Assembly: GCF_003597395.2 (NCBI RefSeq)
Contig: NC_133771.1
Location: forward strand, 53,026,742-53,090,741
DNA from: Chelonoidis abingdonii
Lineage: Eukaryota; Chordata; Testudines; Testudinidae
Direction: 5' to 3'
DNA length: 64,000 bases
The notes under the pieces are model-generated. The model ran no database searches. It saw only the letters and a list, made by a program, of their open reading frames with translations, and was not told where the DNA came from. Below, in pieces: positions 24,814 through 37,560 of the stretch (position 1 is the first letter of the stretch; each line of letters begins with the position of its first letter). The position numbers and the translations under genes were made by a program.

Positions 24814-26382
24814 CTTTAAGGATAAAAAGTAGAAAAGAATTAGAAGAAAATAAAAAATGAACAACTTTGGCCCTGGGCTGAATCTGCAGCAAATTGCACT
24901 GCCACCTATAAACCATTAATTCTCACCAAGCCATTATATAGCAGACAAATACAACTCCATAAATCATATTCTTAATAAAAGTGTAAGAGAGGTTTTAGTG
25001 ACCTCAAGAGCTAAGTAAACGCAAATCCTCCCATTACTCACTTTCTGTGTGAGGGCCAGAGTCAGAGCAAATGGCATTGCTCAGAACAGAAGTATTAAAT
25101 TTTCTAAATCCATATAAAAATGAATGAATTACAAATCTTTGCCACTGCGAACTTCAGTGAATTAGTTGATATGATGTATTGGAAGAATTACTGTTATATT
25201 TACTAATTGGATCTCATACAATTTGCTTTTCTACAACTATTACCTGCTTAAAAAAAAAAAACATAACGGCAACAAATCCTGAAACTATGAGCCTCTACAG
25301 AAAATCAAATGTTAAATAAAACTGCATTACCTAAATAAAACCAGGACCTCTGAAATGACTTACTTCTTATAAAAGTAATCACTTCGGGGGACGCTTAAGA
25401 TAGAAGCAAGCAATTATTGCATTTAATGTACAATATCCAGCAAAATGTTTACTACCATTAATTAAATTAATAGATCACAATTTAGGTATAATCTCCAGCA
25501 CTTACTTTGATCAAGCTAGAGTGCTAAAAATAGCAGTGTAGCAAGGCATGCATAGATGGAGGCAATGGCTAGGTTCCTGAATACTTACCTGGGGCTTTGG
25601 TCTGGATTAGACTGCTATTTTTAGCATGGCGGCTTGATCTAAGCAAGTGCATGTATATCTTCCAAGCTGCAAATTATACCTCCAGCTGCAGTATAGATGT
25701 ACTATTAGACATATGACAGTCAAAATATACTCCTACCCTTATATTAGTGTTCGATTTTAGAGAAAAGGTTTCCAAATTAGTGCAAGGGCCTTTCATTTCT
25801 CTGAATGTGAAAAACACAGCTATAAACAGTTCAACTGAACAAAAGCTTGATGATATTGTTGTAGATGTTCTTATGTATAAAAACATTCCTAAGCAAAGAA
25901 AAGGATGCACTGACTGAAGATGTGAACTAGAAAAAGAAGGCCAAGGTCCCCATAGAGCAAGGCACATTATCTGCCTGCTGCTGACAAGCCATGGAAGAAC
26001 GGGAGGTTGGAACTAGGGTCAGAGAGAGCTGAACAGGATATGAGGCATACAAAATTGTACACACCAACAAAGCTAAATGAAAACCAAGTGATGAGAGAGT
26101 TCAATTTTCTGCACTGGTAGGGCAGGGACAGGAAATTATTTTCTGAAAGAAAACACTAAACTTCCAATTATGTTTAGACAGATTAAATAAGGATGGTAAG
26201 AAAACTCACATAGAGAGAATGAGGTATAATGGAAAAAAAGAGTTAAGATCTGGAAAACAGAGCAGAGGAAAAGAAAACATTTTTTGTTCTACACTGTCAC
26301 CTGTTTTAAGGCACTAAAAAAGAGACAAGTTTCAACATGTGGATTCTTCAGAGCTTTATTCATCCTGTTATCACCATCTTAC
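24814..26382 (-). other. EYS: EYS intron between exons C and D
   Basis: A 1,569-base intron with consensus ends (GTAAGA and a pyrimidine-rich AG). Apart from the fold-back element at 25,508-25,642 I see nothing recognisable in it. Confidence 0.65.
25508..25642. repeat. Fold-back (palindromic) MITE
   Basis: 'gctagagtgctaaaaatagc' on the left faces its near-complement 'gctatttttagcatggcggc' on the right, giving a stem of about 30 bases with a loop of about 75. No coding sequence. The same stem sequence recurs in sauropsid repeats. Confidence 0.65.
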
Positions 26383-26635
26383 CTTGGTATAGCTGCATTG
26401 TATGAAAATCAGGAGTAGCATGTTTAGACCAAATCCCAGTAGAAACAGATATTTCTGGAGTAAGATCGTTGTGTAAAATCTCAGTAGGGGGCACTCCATC
26501 CATTTCAGTGATAGTTTTGTTGCTTTGGGGGATAGCAGGTAAGCAGGTGATATTGTTTATTCCATCATTGCAAAGAAACCCAGCAGAGCAGGTCTGTATT
26601 AGGCAATCATTGTAATTAAGCTCACAGCTTCGTCC
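26383..26635 (-). CDS. EYS: EYS-like exon C: incomplete EGF module and Ser/Thr-rich linker
   Basis: Acceptor tctctttcag and donor AAG/GTAAGA bound 253 bases, phase 0 to phase 1, fully open. The exon closes the preceding EGF (GRSCE) and begins another: NYNDC, QTC, GFLC, then NNITC with an N-glycosylation sequon (N-I-T). After this fourth cysteine it runs into LPAIPQSNKT and a cysteine-free, Ser/Thr/Pro-containing linker, so cysteines five and six of a normal EGF are absent. This marks the change from the EGF array to the long low-complexity middle of EYS. Exon D is only 1.57 kb further along the minus strand, and the phases agree (phase 1 donor, phase 1 acceptor). Confidence 0.77.
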
Positions 26636-28434
26636 CTGAAAGAGAATTTTTTAAAAGCCATTTTTGAAGGCCATTTGCATTTTCATAGTCACATTAGATA
26701 GTGCAAATTATTTCTTTCTTTTGATTTTAAAATGCACTTTGTTTATACTAGGCTTTAAGAACTTTCCAAAACTAATTTAATCTGACATCAAATTTTGTCC
26801 AGTTAATTTCATGGCAAAATGTATCTTCCTTGATTTTAAAACAATGCCATTTTTCTTCCTCTTAATACTAAAAACAATTATTAGTAAAAATAAAGATATG
26901 TTTCATACATAATATACATTAGCAAATATCATGATAGTGTCGCCACCAATAATAAAGCTCCTTTAAAAATCATATTCTGTATAATGCAACAATATCCTGG
27001 TTGGTGATTAACATACAATAATACAGAAGGTATTAAACAAAGTATTTATCTTTACAGCAACCTGCATGTTTTGTTCTGATACTATAATTACTTTGTGTTC
27101 TATTGTCTGGCAATATTGATAGCCCTTTTATGCTTTAACTTGATTTATGTAGCCTGTTGCTGCCACATTCTCACAAAGGAGCTTGTAGCACACTGAAATT
27201 GAAGTTAGCTCTTGGGGAAGAAAGAATTGTGGTGTATGTCTAAATAGTCTCAGAATGCATTTCACTGCGACTTTCCATTTTTATAAACATGGTACCTAAC
27301 CCTTGGGAAGTCTGAAATGTCCATCAATCATATGTTCAAAATTCCTATCCGCAGCGCAGTTACAAAGTAAAGAAAGAATGCAGTTTCCGGGATAGTAATT
27401 CTGTGTGTCTGTCCACAAAAGATATAAACTCATGGGTAAATTAAATATACCCGGGCACACAAACATTAAAGCCGGCTTGGGCTTTCTTTTTTAGTTTTGC
27501 TAGCCTTCCCTGTTCATTAAAAAACATACTTTCCAATGTTACTCAAGCACTTGGGAAAGAATGGGGACTTGGTTTTACAGGAACTGGGGTTTCTTTTAGA
27601 TGTGTTATCCAATTGGATCACACTTCTGGTGAGCATGAATTTCATGAGCATGTGACTGGATTCTTTTGGCCAGCAGTGTCCACTAGGGCCACACTTTCTG
27701 TCTGGATGCCCTCATCCAAGGGAATAAAAGGCAGAGCCTGGCTAATTGTCCCTCAGTTCCTTTGCCAACACAGAATTTCAGAGCTCTAGGAGTCTGCAGA
27801 AGTGTGGAAGGAAGGTGGGTTATTGGATCCATGTGAACAATACATCTTGGAGAACAATAGTAAGGTACATAACCATTTTTATTTCTTTCAGTGATTGTCC
27901 ATATAGATCAGACCTCCCGGCTTGACGGTGGGAACTGAGGAGTTTCATTTAAACAACGATTGCAGGACAGCTCTACCAAAGCAGACATTCAGTCTGGAAG
28001 CCTCAACTAAGGAATAGTGCTGGGTGAAAATGTGGACTCCTTTCCATGTAACCATCCTGTAACTTTCTAAAATAAGAATGTTTCTTAAGGCATCAGTACA
28101 GGCTACCTCAGGGGAGTGGGCTGCAATGTATATACATGGATCTTACCTGGCTAACCCACAGCAGGATCTTATAGTTAAATATCTATTTATGCAGTCTTTG
28201 AGAAGATATGGCCTGAACCTTAATCTTATCTTCAGAGGTCACAAAAAATCTAGGGGAGTTCCTGAAAGGCCATGTCCTACCAAGATAAGATAGTGGCCCC
28301 CACATATCAAAGATGTCTAGTTTAGCTTCCTCTTAATTTAAATGAGCTTTGGGGAAGAAAATTGGTAACTGAATAAATGTATTTAAATTAAAATCTGACT
28401 TGATCTTAGACATAAACTTGTGCTGAGGCCTAAG

Positions 28435-28530
28435 AGTCACCTTATCTGCATCCGACGAAGTGGGTGTTCACCCACGAAAGCTCATGCTCCAATACGTCTG
28501 TTAGTCTATAAGATGTCCCAGGACTCTCTG
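28435..28530 (+). repeat. 3' tail of a dispersed retroelement
   Basis: 'catccgacgaagtgggtgtt' and 'cccacgaaagctcatgctcc' are a very common phrase in turtle genomes, usually at the 3' end of a retroelement (possibly Penelope-like). The class assignment is from memory and uncertain. Confidence 0.5.
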
Positions 28531-28974
28531 CTGCTTTTACTTATCTTCATGGAGTACCATGTAATGTGGACCAGCCATGAAAGCCTGAATTTCACCTACA
28601 TACACTCCAAGCTGAAATTATGGCTGCAAAGAAGATAGTATTCGTGGATGGATTGTATAAGAATAGCTCATTAGGATCTCACAGAGGAGGCCCATTTATC
28701 CTAATAACACTATATTGAGGTCCCAGGGAAGTGGGAAAAATATGAGCATGAGATCCTTGAAGAATTTAGTAACTGTACAGTGAGAGATACGGTATATGGT
28801 CCTGAATATGAGGGTAATGTGCAGAAATTATTGCTAAATATACTCTTTATGGAGTTGATGGGAAATCTCAATTGTTTTAGGGCTAGTCAATGGAACAAAA
28901 GAGAACAATGTTTTAGGGCTAGTCAATGGAACAAAATTTGATTGTCAAGGATGTCAGGTGATTTTGAGCATGCT

Positions 28975-29580
28975 GAGAGGGGATATTCCACACTGGGCCA
29001 CAAGGGGTTAAGGAGCTGCTCTGGGCACAGCCAGCCGTGCCCAATCACACCTCCAAGAGATACACAGACTGGAGAAAGAGTTAAAAAGGAGAAGAACAGC
29101 TTATCTGTGGACAGGCCAGGGAAGTTTACCTTGCAATTCCTGAGGAAAGGCCTGAGGGAAAGCAGGATTTCTCCCATCACCAGCTGCCTGATTGTCCCTC
29201 TCTGAGGGGAGGGAGGGCTTGTCTCTGATAGACCCTGAGAAGGATACATATTCCCCTCCCACATACTAACCAAGTTTATTTGTGTTCATTCCTGATGTTT
29301 TGTATATTGACTACCCCTGAAAGGGAGAGACTTGGTACTGACTTGACCAGAGTGCCAAGGCACATGAGGAGGCAGCTGCCACCCCAAGAGGGAGAAAGCT
29401 ATCTTGCCAAGCCAAGCCCAAGTGGTGCGCTGACCCCCTTCACACTCTCCTGTTACAGACTGCGAACTCTGATAGGAAGTGGCCCAGAGATTGAGATCTT
29501 AAAGTGCTCCTGGGTGTCAGACCCTTTTGTTACCCTCACAGGGCCCTAAGTCAAAGCCTAGTGGATTGGAAGGCCGCAGC
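28975..29580 (+). mobile_element. LTR-like insertion inside DIRS remnant 2
   Basis: 'acaaggggttaaggagctg', 'cctgttacagactgcgaact' and 'agggccctaagtcaaagcc' match a turtle retrovirus-like LTR and leader pattern, from memory. There is no coding sequence. The overlapping open frames are short and unrelated to known proteins. Confidence 0.45.
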
Positions 29581-31414
29581 TCATCTACCAAACCCCTACC
29601 CTTCACATGTCCAAGGGTTACAGCCCCCTGACCACTGCTTCCTCATGAGCAAAGACCATCCCAGATGTCCAAATGGAAAACTTTTTCCCCTTTGCTATGT
29701 AAATCAGTCTAGTAATTTTTTTTTGAAGCGTGGATTGTTTATTTGTTTTTGCTATGAACCAGAATGTTTTGAACTTTCTCTGAATAGCTGTGGCAGTTAA
29801 TCATTTGGCATGTTGGCTGCTAGATGTAATGGTGATGGATTTGGGTGCAGGATCTGTCTGATTCTGTGAGACTGTCATGCAGCATAGGTAATGTGATTGG
29901 TGCTGCATTGACAGGCTGGTCAGATTCAAGTACAAGAATTGCTTGGTCAATGCTAGGGCTAACATGATCGCCAAGCCTCTGTATGATCTCAGTTCCCTGA
30001 GGATGCTAAATTCCAACAGGACTGACCAGTAGGTGTGCATCAATCCCATTGTCCAAAAGGTATCTGAGGAAGGTATCTGATTTTCTAGAGAACTCTGAAT
30101 GTGTGGCAGGTACAATCTGATTAAGTAGACAGAAAATCCAAAACCAAACAGCCTCTTAAAAGAATGGAGATAACCTTACCCCCCATCCGTTGAGCTGGCA
30201 CATGGCTGTGATATTGTCTGTCAGCACTTGGATTGTGGAAACCTAGACTGTGGGAAGTACGCTTTGCATGCCAGGCAGAAGGCTCTGAAATCCACAATAT
30301 TTGGGTGGCAGTGAAACCTGGCTTGTGAGAATTGGGATGCATACCCCAGCGTGCCCAGTATGGTCATGAGTGATGATAAAATGAATATTGGACTGATGGA
30401 CACAGAGAAGGATACCAGTGGGGCCTGTTCCTTATGAGACCTATGCCTTTTCCTGCTCAGAGAACATTTTCTTGAGTTCCTCCCTAATTCCCAAAGTGAT
30501 AACCACAGAGAAGAAGAGTAAACAGAGGATGATTCCCTTCTTAATAAATAAAGAGAAAATGAAAATGAGTACTTCTTATCCAGCAGTGAGGCTACCCTGT
30601 CTTGTATGGTAGAGTGTTCCTGTGTCTCTTCTATCCAGGAAGGGAGGTGAGTTGGTACAAATGCCAGAGTTCCTGCTTGTGTAAGTATGGTGATAACAAT
30701 AGTACCAAAAAGTTCAGGATGGAGATGCTGAGTACCAGAATGTTGAGTATCCAGAGTTGTGGATACCAGACAGTCAGTGCTGGGGGAAAATATGGTCCCA
30801 GATTTCACCAATACCACAGGCATTCATTTCACTTTGGTTCCTCTGTACCAGAGTGACCCATCTCAGGTCATTGCTATGCTTTGATTTTAGAGCCTGAGAC
30901 AAGTCAAACACATGGTGACTTTTGAGTCCCACTTTCATAGGCACTGGGGGAGAGGAGTAGGGGGTTTATGTCTTAGCTTTGAAGAAAGACTTAGCTGCTC
31001 TATTTGTCTCAGAAGCTAACATCTTTGAGTGAGCCTGAGAGCTCTAAGATGAACCACAGTTCCCAGGAGCACTCAGAGATGAAACCTGTTCAAGCCTGTT
31101 AGAGCCTTTCTCCTGAGTATTTGGAGGCTGAAGAGGCTTTCATGAAAACTCTAGGAGGAATAATTTAAGGCTAGCTTCTCTTGCTTTCAGAGTTCTTTTG
31201 GAAAAGGAACAACAAAGGTACACATATTGTTCATTGACCAGCAGAGTAACCTCCTCACCAGACGGGCAAATTTTTAACCCTGGCGAATTTATATCAGGCA
31301 TAGAGGCTAGATCCCAATACCAGGAAAGTCCCTCCCAGTAACAAGTCTTTTTTTTTTTAAGCCAACAGGAATAAAAACAATCAGAAAAACTGACAACTAT
31401 ATAATCTAGATTAA

Positions 31415-31466
31415 TATACTAACTATATATATCTATATATAGATATCTATATAGATATATATATAT
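31415..31466. repeat. AT-rich palindromic microsatellite
   Basis: Alternating atatat/ctatag sequence able to fold on itself. Confidence 0.8.
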
Positions 31467-31789
31467 GGGATTTGAGTCATGCAGCATGCAACAAAAGTGG
31501 ACACTGCCAAACATTCTGTTTCATACCCACAGATGATTTAAAGGAACTGTGAGATGCTTGGACTGTTCTGATTTTTATACCTCTGGGTGGGGGAGGATTG
31601 TGAGGGCATTGAGATTCCAGGTATGGCCCCAATAGACACTGCTGGCCAAAAGATTTTGAACTTGAATACCTGGAGTGCATGCTCACCAGAAGTGGGATTT
31701 ATGTGGACAATTATCAGAAGATGAATAGGAGTTTTTGGACTCATATGAAACAAAATTTCAACTCCAATTAACCTGGATGGAATTAAAGG

Positions 31790-32620
31790 AATTTCCTAAA
31801 ATGAACTAAAGAAAAAATAGAGTTAAGACTAACTTTAAAGCTATATTGAGAATTTCTCATCACAATAAAAACAAAATAACCATGAAGTTTAAGAAGTTTT
31901 ACATCTTGCAGCATATGCATTAGCATATTGCATATTCATGAACTGCAGTTGCTACCAAAACCATCCCATAAAAGTGCAGAGCCAATGAAAAGCTGAGAGC
32001 AGCTATTTGAATCCAGCCTGACAGAGGTGTGTCTTTCACCTTCTGAGAAACTATGGAAAGGGTATAAATCTCTCTGAATTGAGATATGAACTCAGTAGTC
32101 TTATCTCAACAGTCTTATTTTATATCAGCCTATTCATTTCACCTTTTTCAAGCAAGCAAGCTACAGCAAGAAGACTAAAAGGAAAGAAGCCGCAACATAG
32201 CAACAAGAAGCAGCAAGCTTACAGTCTAGAATGCCTCTGCAAGAGGATGACATCACGAAGACTTCAGCAACATTGGTGAGACGGTGATTGCAAAAGCACT
32301 ACTAAGGGATTAAATTTAAACTGTTCTTGTTAAAAAAAATATGGCATATTGAAATGCCATTATAATTTAAGATACTAACTTCTCCTGTTAAACACCAGAT
32401 TGTTCAGACTCTTTACTCTGGAGAGGCAACATAAGCTAACCTTGATAAACAGAAAGAAGAAGTGGGATGTAATTTAAATTTAAAATTGGTAGTATTCATT
32501 AATTTGCCTTTCTCAAAAAATGCTCGTTAAGAGGATTTTGGGTATGTAAAAAAAATTATTTCATTTGAGTAATTCTTGAACGTCTTCTTCTAAGTAACCA
32601 AGGTAATTAAGTTCCCTGAC
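31790..32620 (+). repeat. Long direct repeat, copy 1 (possible LTR)
   Basis: Collinear with 34,590-35,260: shared 'gttaa-actaac', 'gcatattcat', 'ccaaaacca', 'gaggatgacat', 'gtgggatgtaattt-aaatt' and 'tttgcct/tagcct-ttc'. A TATA-like 'gggtataaat' lies near 32,060. It could be the left LTR of a degenerate element, or one of two insertions of the same family. Confidence 0.55.
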
Positions 32621-33149
32621 ATGAAAAAAAAATTAAGATCACTTACCTCTGTCCATTTATAAAATGATTTGACCTTACCCATGATCCCTAAACAGGAATC
32701 ATCAACCCTTAAAATTCCCTTGCTCATCTATAAACTGTTTTATTTATCTATCATACTCTAAGAGTAATGATATGGGGAATAATATACTTTGTTTTTAACT
32801 TACCATTCTCTAAGGTATAGTATCTCTGTTGAAAGCTCTCCACAGAGAATGGAAAGAACAGACTGGGACTGAGATAACCATTATTGACTACTTGGTTTTG
32901 TTTTTGTTTCGTTGCCCCCTTTTCCTTTCATTATTAATACATATTCATAATAAATAATTGAATTTTGCTTTTCTTTGATCATGATGAGAACCTCATATGA
33001 CAAAAATAATATAGGTCTGATCTCTGAATTAGCATTTTGAGAAACAATTATTAAGATTGGGCCTATTTCCTTTTTCTCTAGATTATGTTGTTTAGTAATT
33101 TTAGAGATAAATTTATTTGGTCTCATCACCTACATATACTCCTTTGCAC

Positions 33150-33470
33150 CCCAGAAGCCATTCCATAATTTTACCCAGGATTGATATCAGACTTACTGCC
33201 CTCCTGTTACCTGAGTCATTCCAGTTACTCTTTTTAAACATTCGTTTTTCACCAGTCCTCTGGAACATCCCCAGAGCTGAATTTGTTAAAAATCAACAGT
33301 AGTCATTCACAGAACATCCTCAGCCAATTCTTTTCATAGCCTTGGATGCCAGTTATCCAGTCCTTCTGATTGACAAATATTTAACTGTAATAGCTGCTGT
33401 TTAACATTCTTTCTAATTACTGATGGAATAGGAAGTATTTCCTAATAACTGTAAGATATGAATACATCAT
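33150..33470 (-). mobile_element. Antisense CR1/L3-like LINE fragment
   Basis: 'cctctggaacatccccagag' and 'cttggatgccagttatccag' are the reverse-strand reading of a CR1/L3 reverse-transcriptase region familiar from reptile genomes. All frames are broken. Confidence 0.6.
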
Positions 33471-34589
33471 CCTGCTTTTCCAGTTGCAGAACAGAAATAG
33501 TTATTGACTATTCCTGTTTTTTCCCCCTGCATATTGTTTGATGATGTCACTGGACCTATAGTAATTTATTTAGGATTTAAATTGTTCTCCATAATGGCTT
33601 TCTGTCACCTCAGGGGCAAGGCCCAAATGTTAAAAGAGATAACACCATGTTATGACTTGTTCGAATGTTTATGTAAACTCAGAAAAAGCTGCATTTTAAA
33701 ATTTATCTTGCTTTAATTTCCTATGTCACTTTCTTTCATATTATATTTTGGAAAATGAACATAGCTTTGGTTGTTATGGTTAGTGATTTGAATAGAATAG
33801 TTGATGCAAGTTTTCAACTGCCAATTGTATACTGCAACTAGTAAATACTATTTAGTTTAAAAGGCAACTAAACCAAAGTGTCTTAGCACAGAACAGGACA
33901 CCTATCTTGTGTAAATCATCATTTGGCAAAAAGATAGTTTTATCTAAAACAACAGGCCTTGCAAAAGAGTAAGATCCTGACATCAAGAAAATGTTAAGCA
34001 CAAAGAGGAATCATGTGTGAGGATAGGTTATCAGAATCATAAGACTAGGTAGTAAAATGGATTCTTTTGTAATCACTCTAAAATCTTCCTCCTTGAAATC
34101 TTAAGAAAAACATTGATAGTTGAGAAATATTTTGTAGAAAACCTTTATTCATTTCCTAAATGTTCAGATGGCAAGTCATTGTAGAATGCATAGATGCAGA
34201 TATGTTAGCTAAATGCAAAACGTCTAATGTAATTTCCTAATATCATTGCCATGTAAATGGTAAAAATGCTTTATATTCCAAAATGGAATCTAATCACCTT
34301 CCTAAACTAACTACTAATGTGAAGAAGCCATTTAAATACAGAATATTTATATTAACAGGGAATTAATTAGCTATCTGGAAAACTCAAACAATTCCTCACC
34401 CAACTCAGAAAGACAAAAAGAATCATTTCTTCAAAAGTTGTTACAGAAACAACAACTTTTAAAATAATTATTTAAGGTAAAAACTGTCTTTAAAAACACT
34501 TAATTTTAAAAAGACTGTTTCGAGAACTAAAATCTCTCAAGACCTTTTTTTTGCAATAAAAATTCTGTTAAACCCTGATTAAACTGAGT

Positions 34590-35260
34590 ACATATTTTGG
34601 AAAACAGACTGAATAAAAAGGAACAGTTAAAACTAACCTTAAACCTTATGTGAGATTTTCCTGCCCCAGAAAACAAAGAAAATTAGAAGTGTGTTGCATA
34701 TTCATAAAGCGACTGCCTATTCAGGAGCTGAAGATGTCACCAAAACCAAACCCCAAAGGGATGGAGCTAATGAAAGGATGACAGCAGCCAGCTTGAATCT
34801 AAAACACTGAAGTAAGCACCTCTCTCAAACACACTCCCTGCTACCCTACATAGACACACAGTACTCATCAACTTGTTCTGTCTATTTCTATAAGTAAGCT
34901 AAAACACAGAGAGCGAAGAACAAAGAAACCTCAAGAAAATCAACCCAAGGATGACATTCCCCAAAACATGGACTGGAGAGAGGAAATTAACTAAAACACT
35001 AGCAATGGATTAGATTTAAAATCTACTGTAGAAATTTTATTGCGATTGGGAAATGCTCTTTTAACTTAATATATTAATAGCTTCTCTCATTAATCACCAG
35101 ATGGTTATATCATGTATTCCTGGAAAAACAGCAGCGGCTAAACACTGGAAAACACAAAAAGTGGGATTTAATTGGATTTAAAATAAATAATATTTGCTAA
35201 TTAGCCTTTCTTTAGACAGCTCCTTAAATGTCTTCTTTTAAAAAAGCTGATTTAACTATT
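34590..35260 (+). repeat. Long direct repeat, copy 2 (possible LTR)
   Basis: Second copy of 31,790-32,620 in the same orientation, 2.8 kb away. The interval between them holds no recognisable gag or pol, only a LINE fragment. Confidence 0.55.
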
Positions 35261-35489
35261 TCCTTCGATTCCATAGGATTTAGTTAAGATTGTTTACTTT
35301 GCCCATTAATAAAATGTATAGGTTATTTATGATAACCTGGCATGATTCACCTGTCCATAATATTATTTTGCACATTCATAAACAGTTTTTAGTTACTAAG
35401 ACTGGACTCACAGTAATGATGGGAAATAATATCTTGTATATACCAAGAGAAAAGAGCCCTAATACAGGCAGGCTCACTCTCGAAGGACT

Positions 35490-37354
35490 GGTCTATACTA
35501 TGCGTTTATACCGATTTTAGCAGTGTTAAACCAATTTAACGCTGCACCAGTCCACACAACGAGGCCCTTTATATCGATATAAAGGGCTCTTTAAACTGGT
35601 TTCTGTACTCCTCCCCGCCGAGGGAGTAGCGATGAAATCGTGATTCCATTATCGGCTAGTGTTCAGTTTGGCCGCCAATCGCCGTATATGCGTGGGCAGT
35701 ATTCACAGCGTGCACCATTGTGACCGTCTGGCCAGCATTGACTCGGTACTGCATGCAGTAGACAGGAAAACCCGAAACTTTTAATTCATTCTGTTTTACC
35801 CAGAGCGAGCTTGGATCCGGTGGCATGCAGTCCATTCAAAGCGCTCCGCCTGTGACGTTGGGAATTATGATGTGGATCACTGCTATGGGGATAGCAATCT
35901 TTCATCAGCTCCGTTCCAGACAATTTGCAAGCATTTGAAAGTTCTCCAGACAGAGCCACAGCAGGGACTCACATGTGCTGCTAAGCGACGAAAGCAAGAA
36001 TCAAGTGCGCTCAGCGGGAGGGAGTCGGTACTTGAGACTAGCTATCCATTATCCTGCAGCTCCGAAAGCATTTGCTTATTGCTGCGCTCCAAATGCCTGT
36101 AAGGTCAACACTTTCGGGGTTCAGGTTAGCTCATCATTTACCCCCCTTCTCGATGAAAAAAGGGGAAAATATTCTTGAATTTTTATATGTATCTATGTCT
36201 CTGCATGTGCTGGGAACAAGGAATGTGGCAATGAACCAGCGCACTCTCCTCCCCAGTTGGAAGATTTCAAAATGATCTATCCTCGTATATCAGCCGTGGC
36301 TCAGGCTGCATATCAGGCCAGGCGCACTAGTAAACTAGAATGACTCTCGGTCTTCCAGTATATGATACGATGGCTGGTAACCATTATCAACAACTGAGGC
36401 TGACTCCATCAGACTCCTTTATCATAAAGAAAAATTCTGTAATCCTGGGACTATCATGCAGGATTTCACTCTCTCCCCCACCTTGTTTAATGTCCTGCCT
36501 GTACTAGCTAGCGATGGGGCTGCTCCTCTCATTTTTCTCACAACAAGTCCGTGTTCTTATTCCTGATCTTTATTACTTCATACACACAAATGGGCGGCAC
36601 CATGTGCCGAGAGAGGATGGGACGGTTGGGATGTGTGAGAGGGCACCTGAGAATGGGTTTGCGCCGATGCAGCTTCATTGTCTAGGGATCTGACACGGAG
36701 CGGCGGTGCTCTCTGGTCACTGGTTCTTTGCCAGCCCCATTCTAAGCGGACTGACTGCCTATTTAGATAAACCAAAAAGAATGACCGGGTGGAGTCCATC
36801 CCATTTTGTTGTTTGTCCCAGTGCCTCAGCCGGTGCACCCATGAGCGCAGACGGTACGACGACTAAACCATCTCTCATCACACATTAATTGGCATGGCAG
36901 ATTAAGAACACTGTAACTTATCTCTGTATCTTCAAGCAAGCATATGATGTCTGTTCAGCGTGCACTCACTATCGCCTTCTGTCACAGCATCAGTACACAG
37001 CGTAGAGTGCAAATTAAGCACGGCGTCCATGTCCATGCAATGAGTTGCCGGCAATCCAGGAAGAAATGGGGACAAAAAAATGTTGCCGTCTTTCACGGAG
37101 AAGGAATGCCTGCAACATTTACCGAATCACCCGGACATATATTTTGACATCTCGCATGGATTCACCGTTCAGGCGGAGGGGCTGTGGACTATGGATAACT
37201 ACGGATACTACCCAGTGCACGCTCCAAATCGCGCTGCTCGTACTGGACCACACCACCGAATTATTGTGCTTTGTGTGGCCACGTGCATTCGACTTTATAC
37301 AATCTGTTTTACAAAACCAGTTTATGTAAAATCGGAATAATCCTGTAGTGTAGA
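35490..37354. mobile_element. Myb/SANT-bearing DNA transposon remnant (PIF/Harbinger-like)
   Basis: The left end 'tctatactatgcgtttatac' and the complement of the right end ('tctacactacaggattattc') are similar, followed on both sides by 'ccgatttta', giving terminal inverted repeats of about 30 bases. 35,870-36,050 corresponds to the Myb/SANT-like DNA-binding ORF of a common turtle element but is broken by indels. The superfamily is an inference. No transposase remains. Confidence 0.6.
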
Positions 37355-37560
37355 GGTACCTCAAGATGTAATTTCTGTTAAAACTGCTCCACAAAGAGGC
37401 ATACCGAATAGGGTGAAATGAAAGTACCAGATTCATTTGTGTTCTGTCATTTGTGTTGTTTAGTTTAATATTTCCTCTTCTTTTTTGAAAAATAAAATAG
37501 CCCTTGTTAATAATTATGATTATTTTGCTTAGTTTTAATTGCAGAGTCTGTTAAGGTAAG

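Larger units (their letters stand above)
27572..31735 (-). mobile_element. DIRS-type retrotransposon remnant 2 with inverted ends and nested insertions
   Basis: The end at about 27,615-27,700 ('cacttctggtgagcatg', 'ttttggccagcagtgtc') is repeated inverted at about 31,620-31,718. 29,800-30,830 on the minus strand keeps a broken, Ser-rich gag-like stretch. The interior at 27,950-28,440 resembles remnant 1. An LTR-like insertion (28,975-29,580) and a short repeat tail (28,435-28,530) interrupt it. No intact frame remains. Confidence 0.65.

Noticed and set aside
30221..30823. 200-codon minus-strand frame as a host gene
   Set aside because: Sits between the inverted ends of DIRS remnant 2 and reads as a damaged gag-like region.
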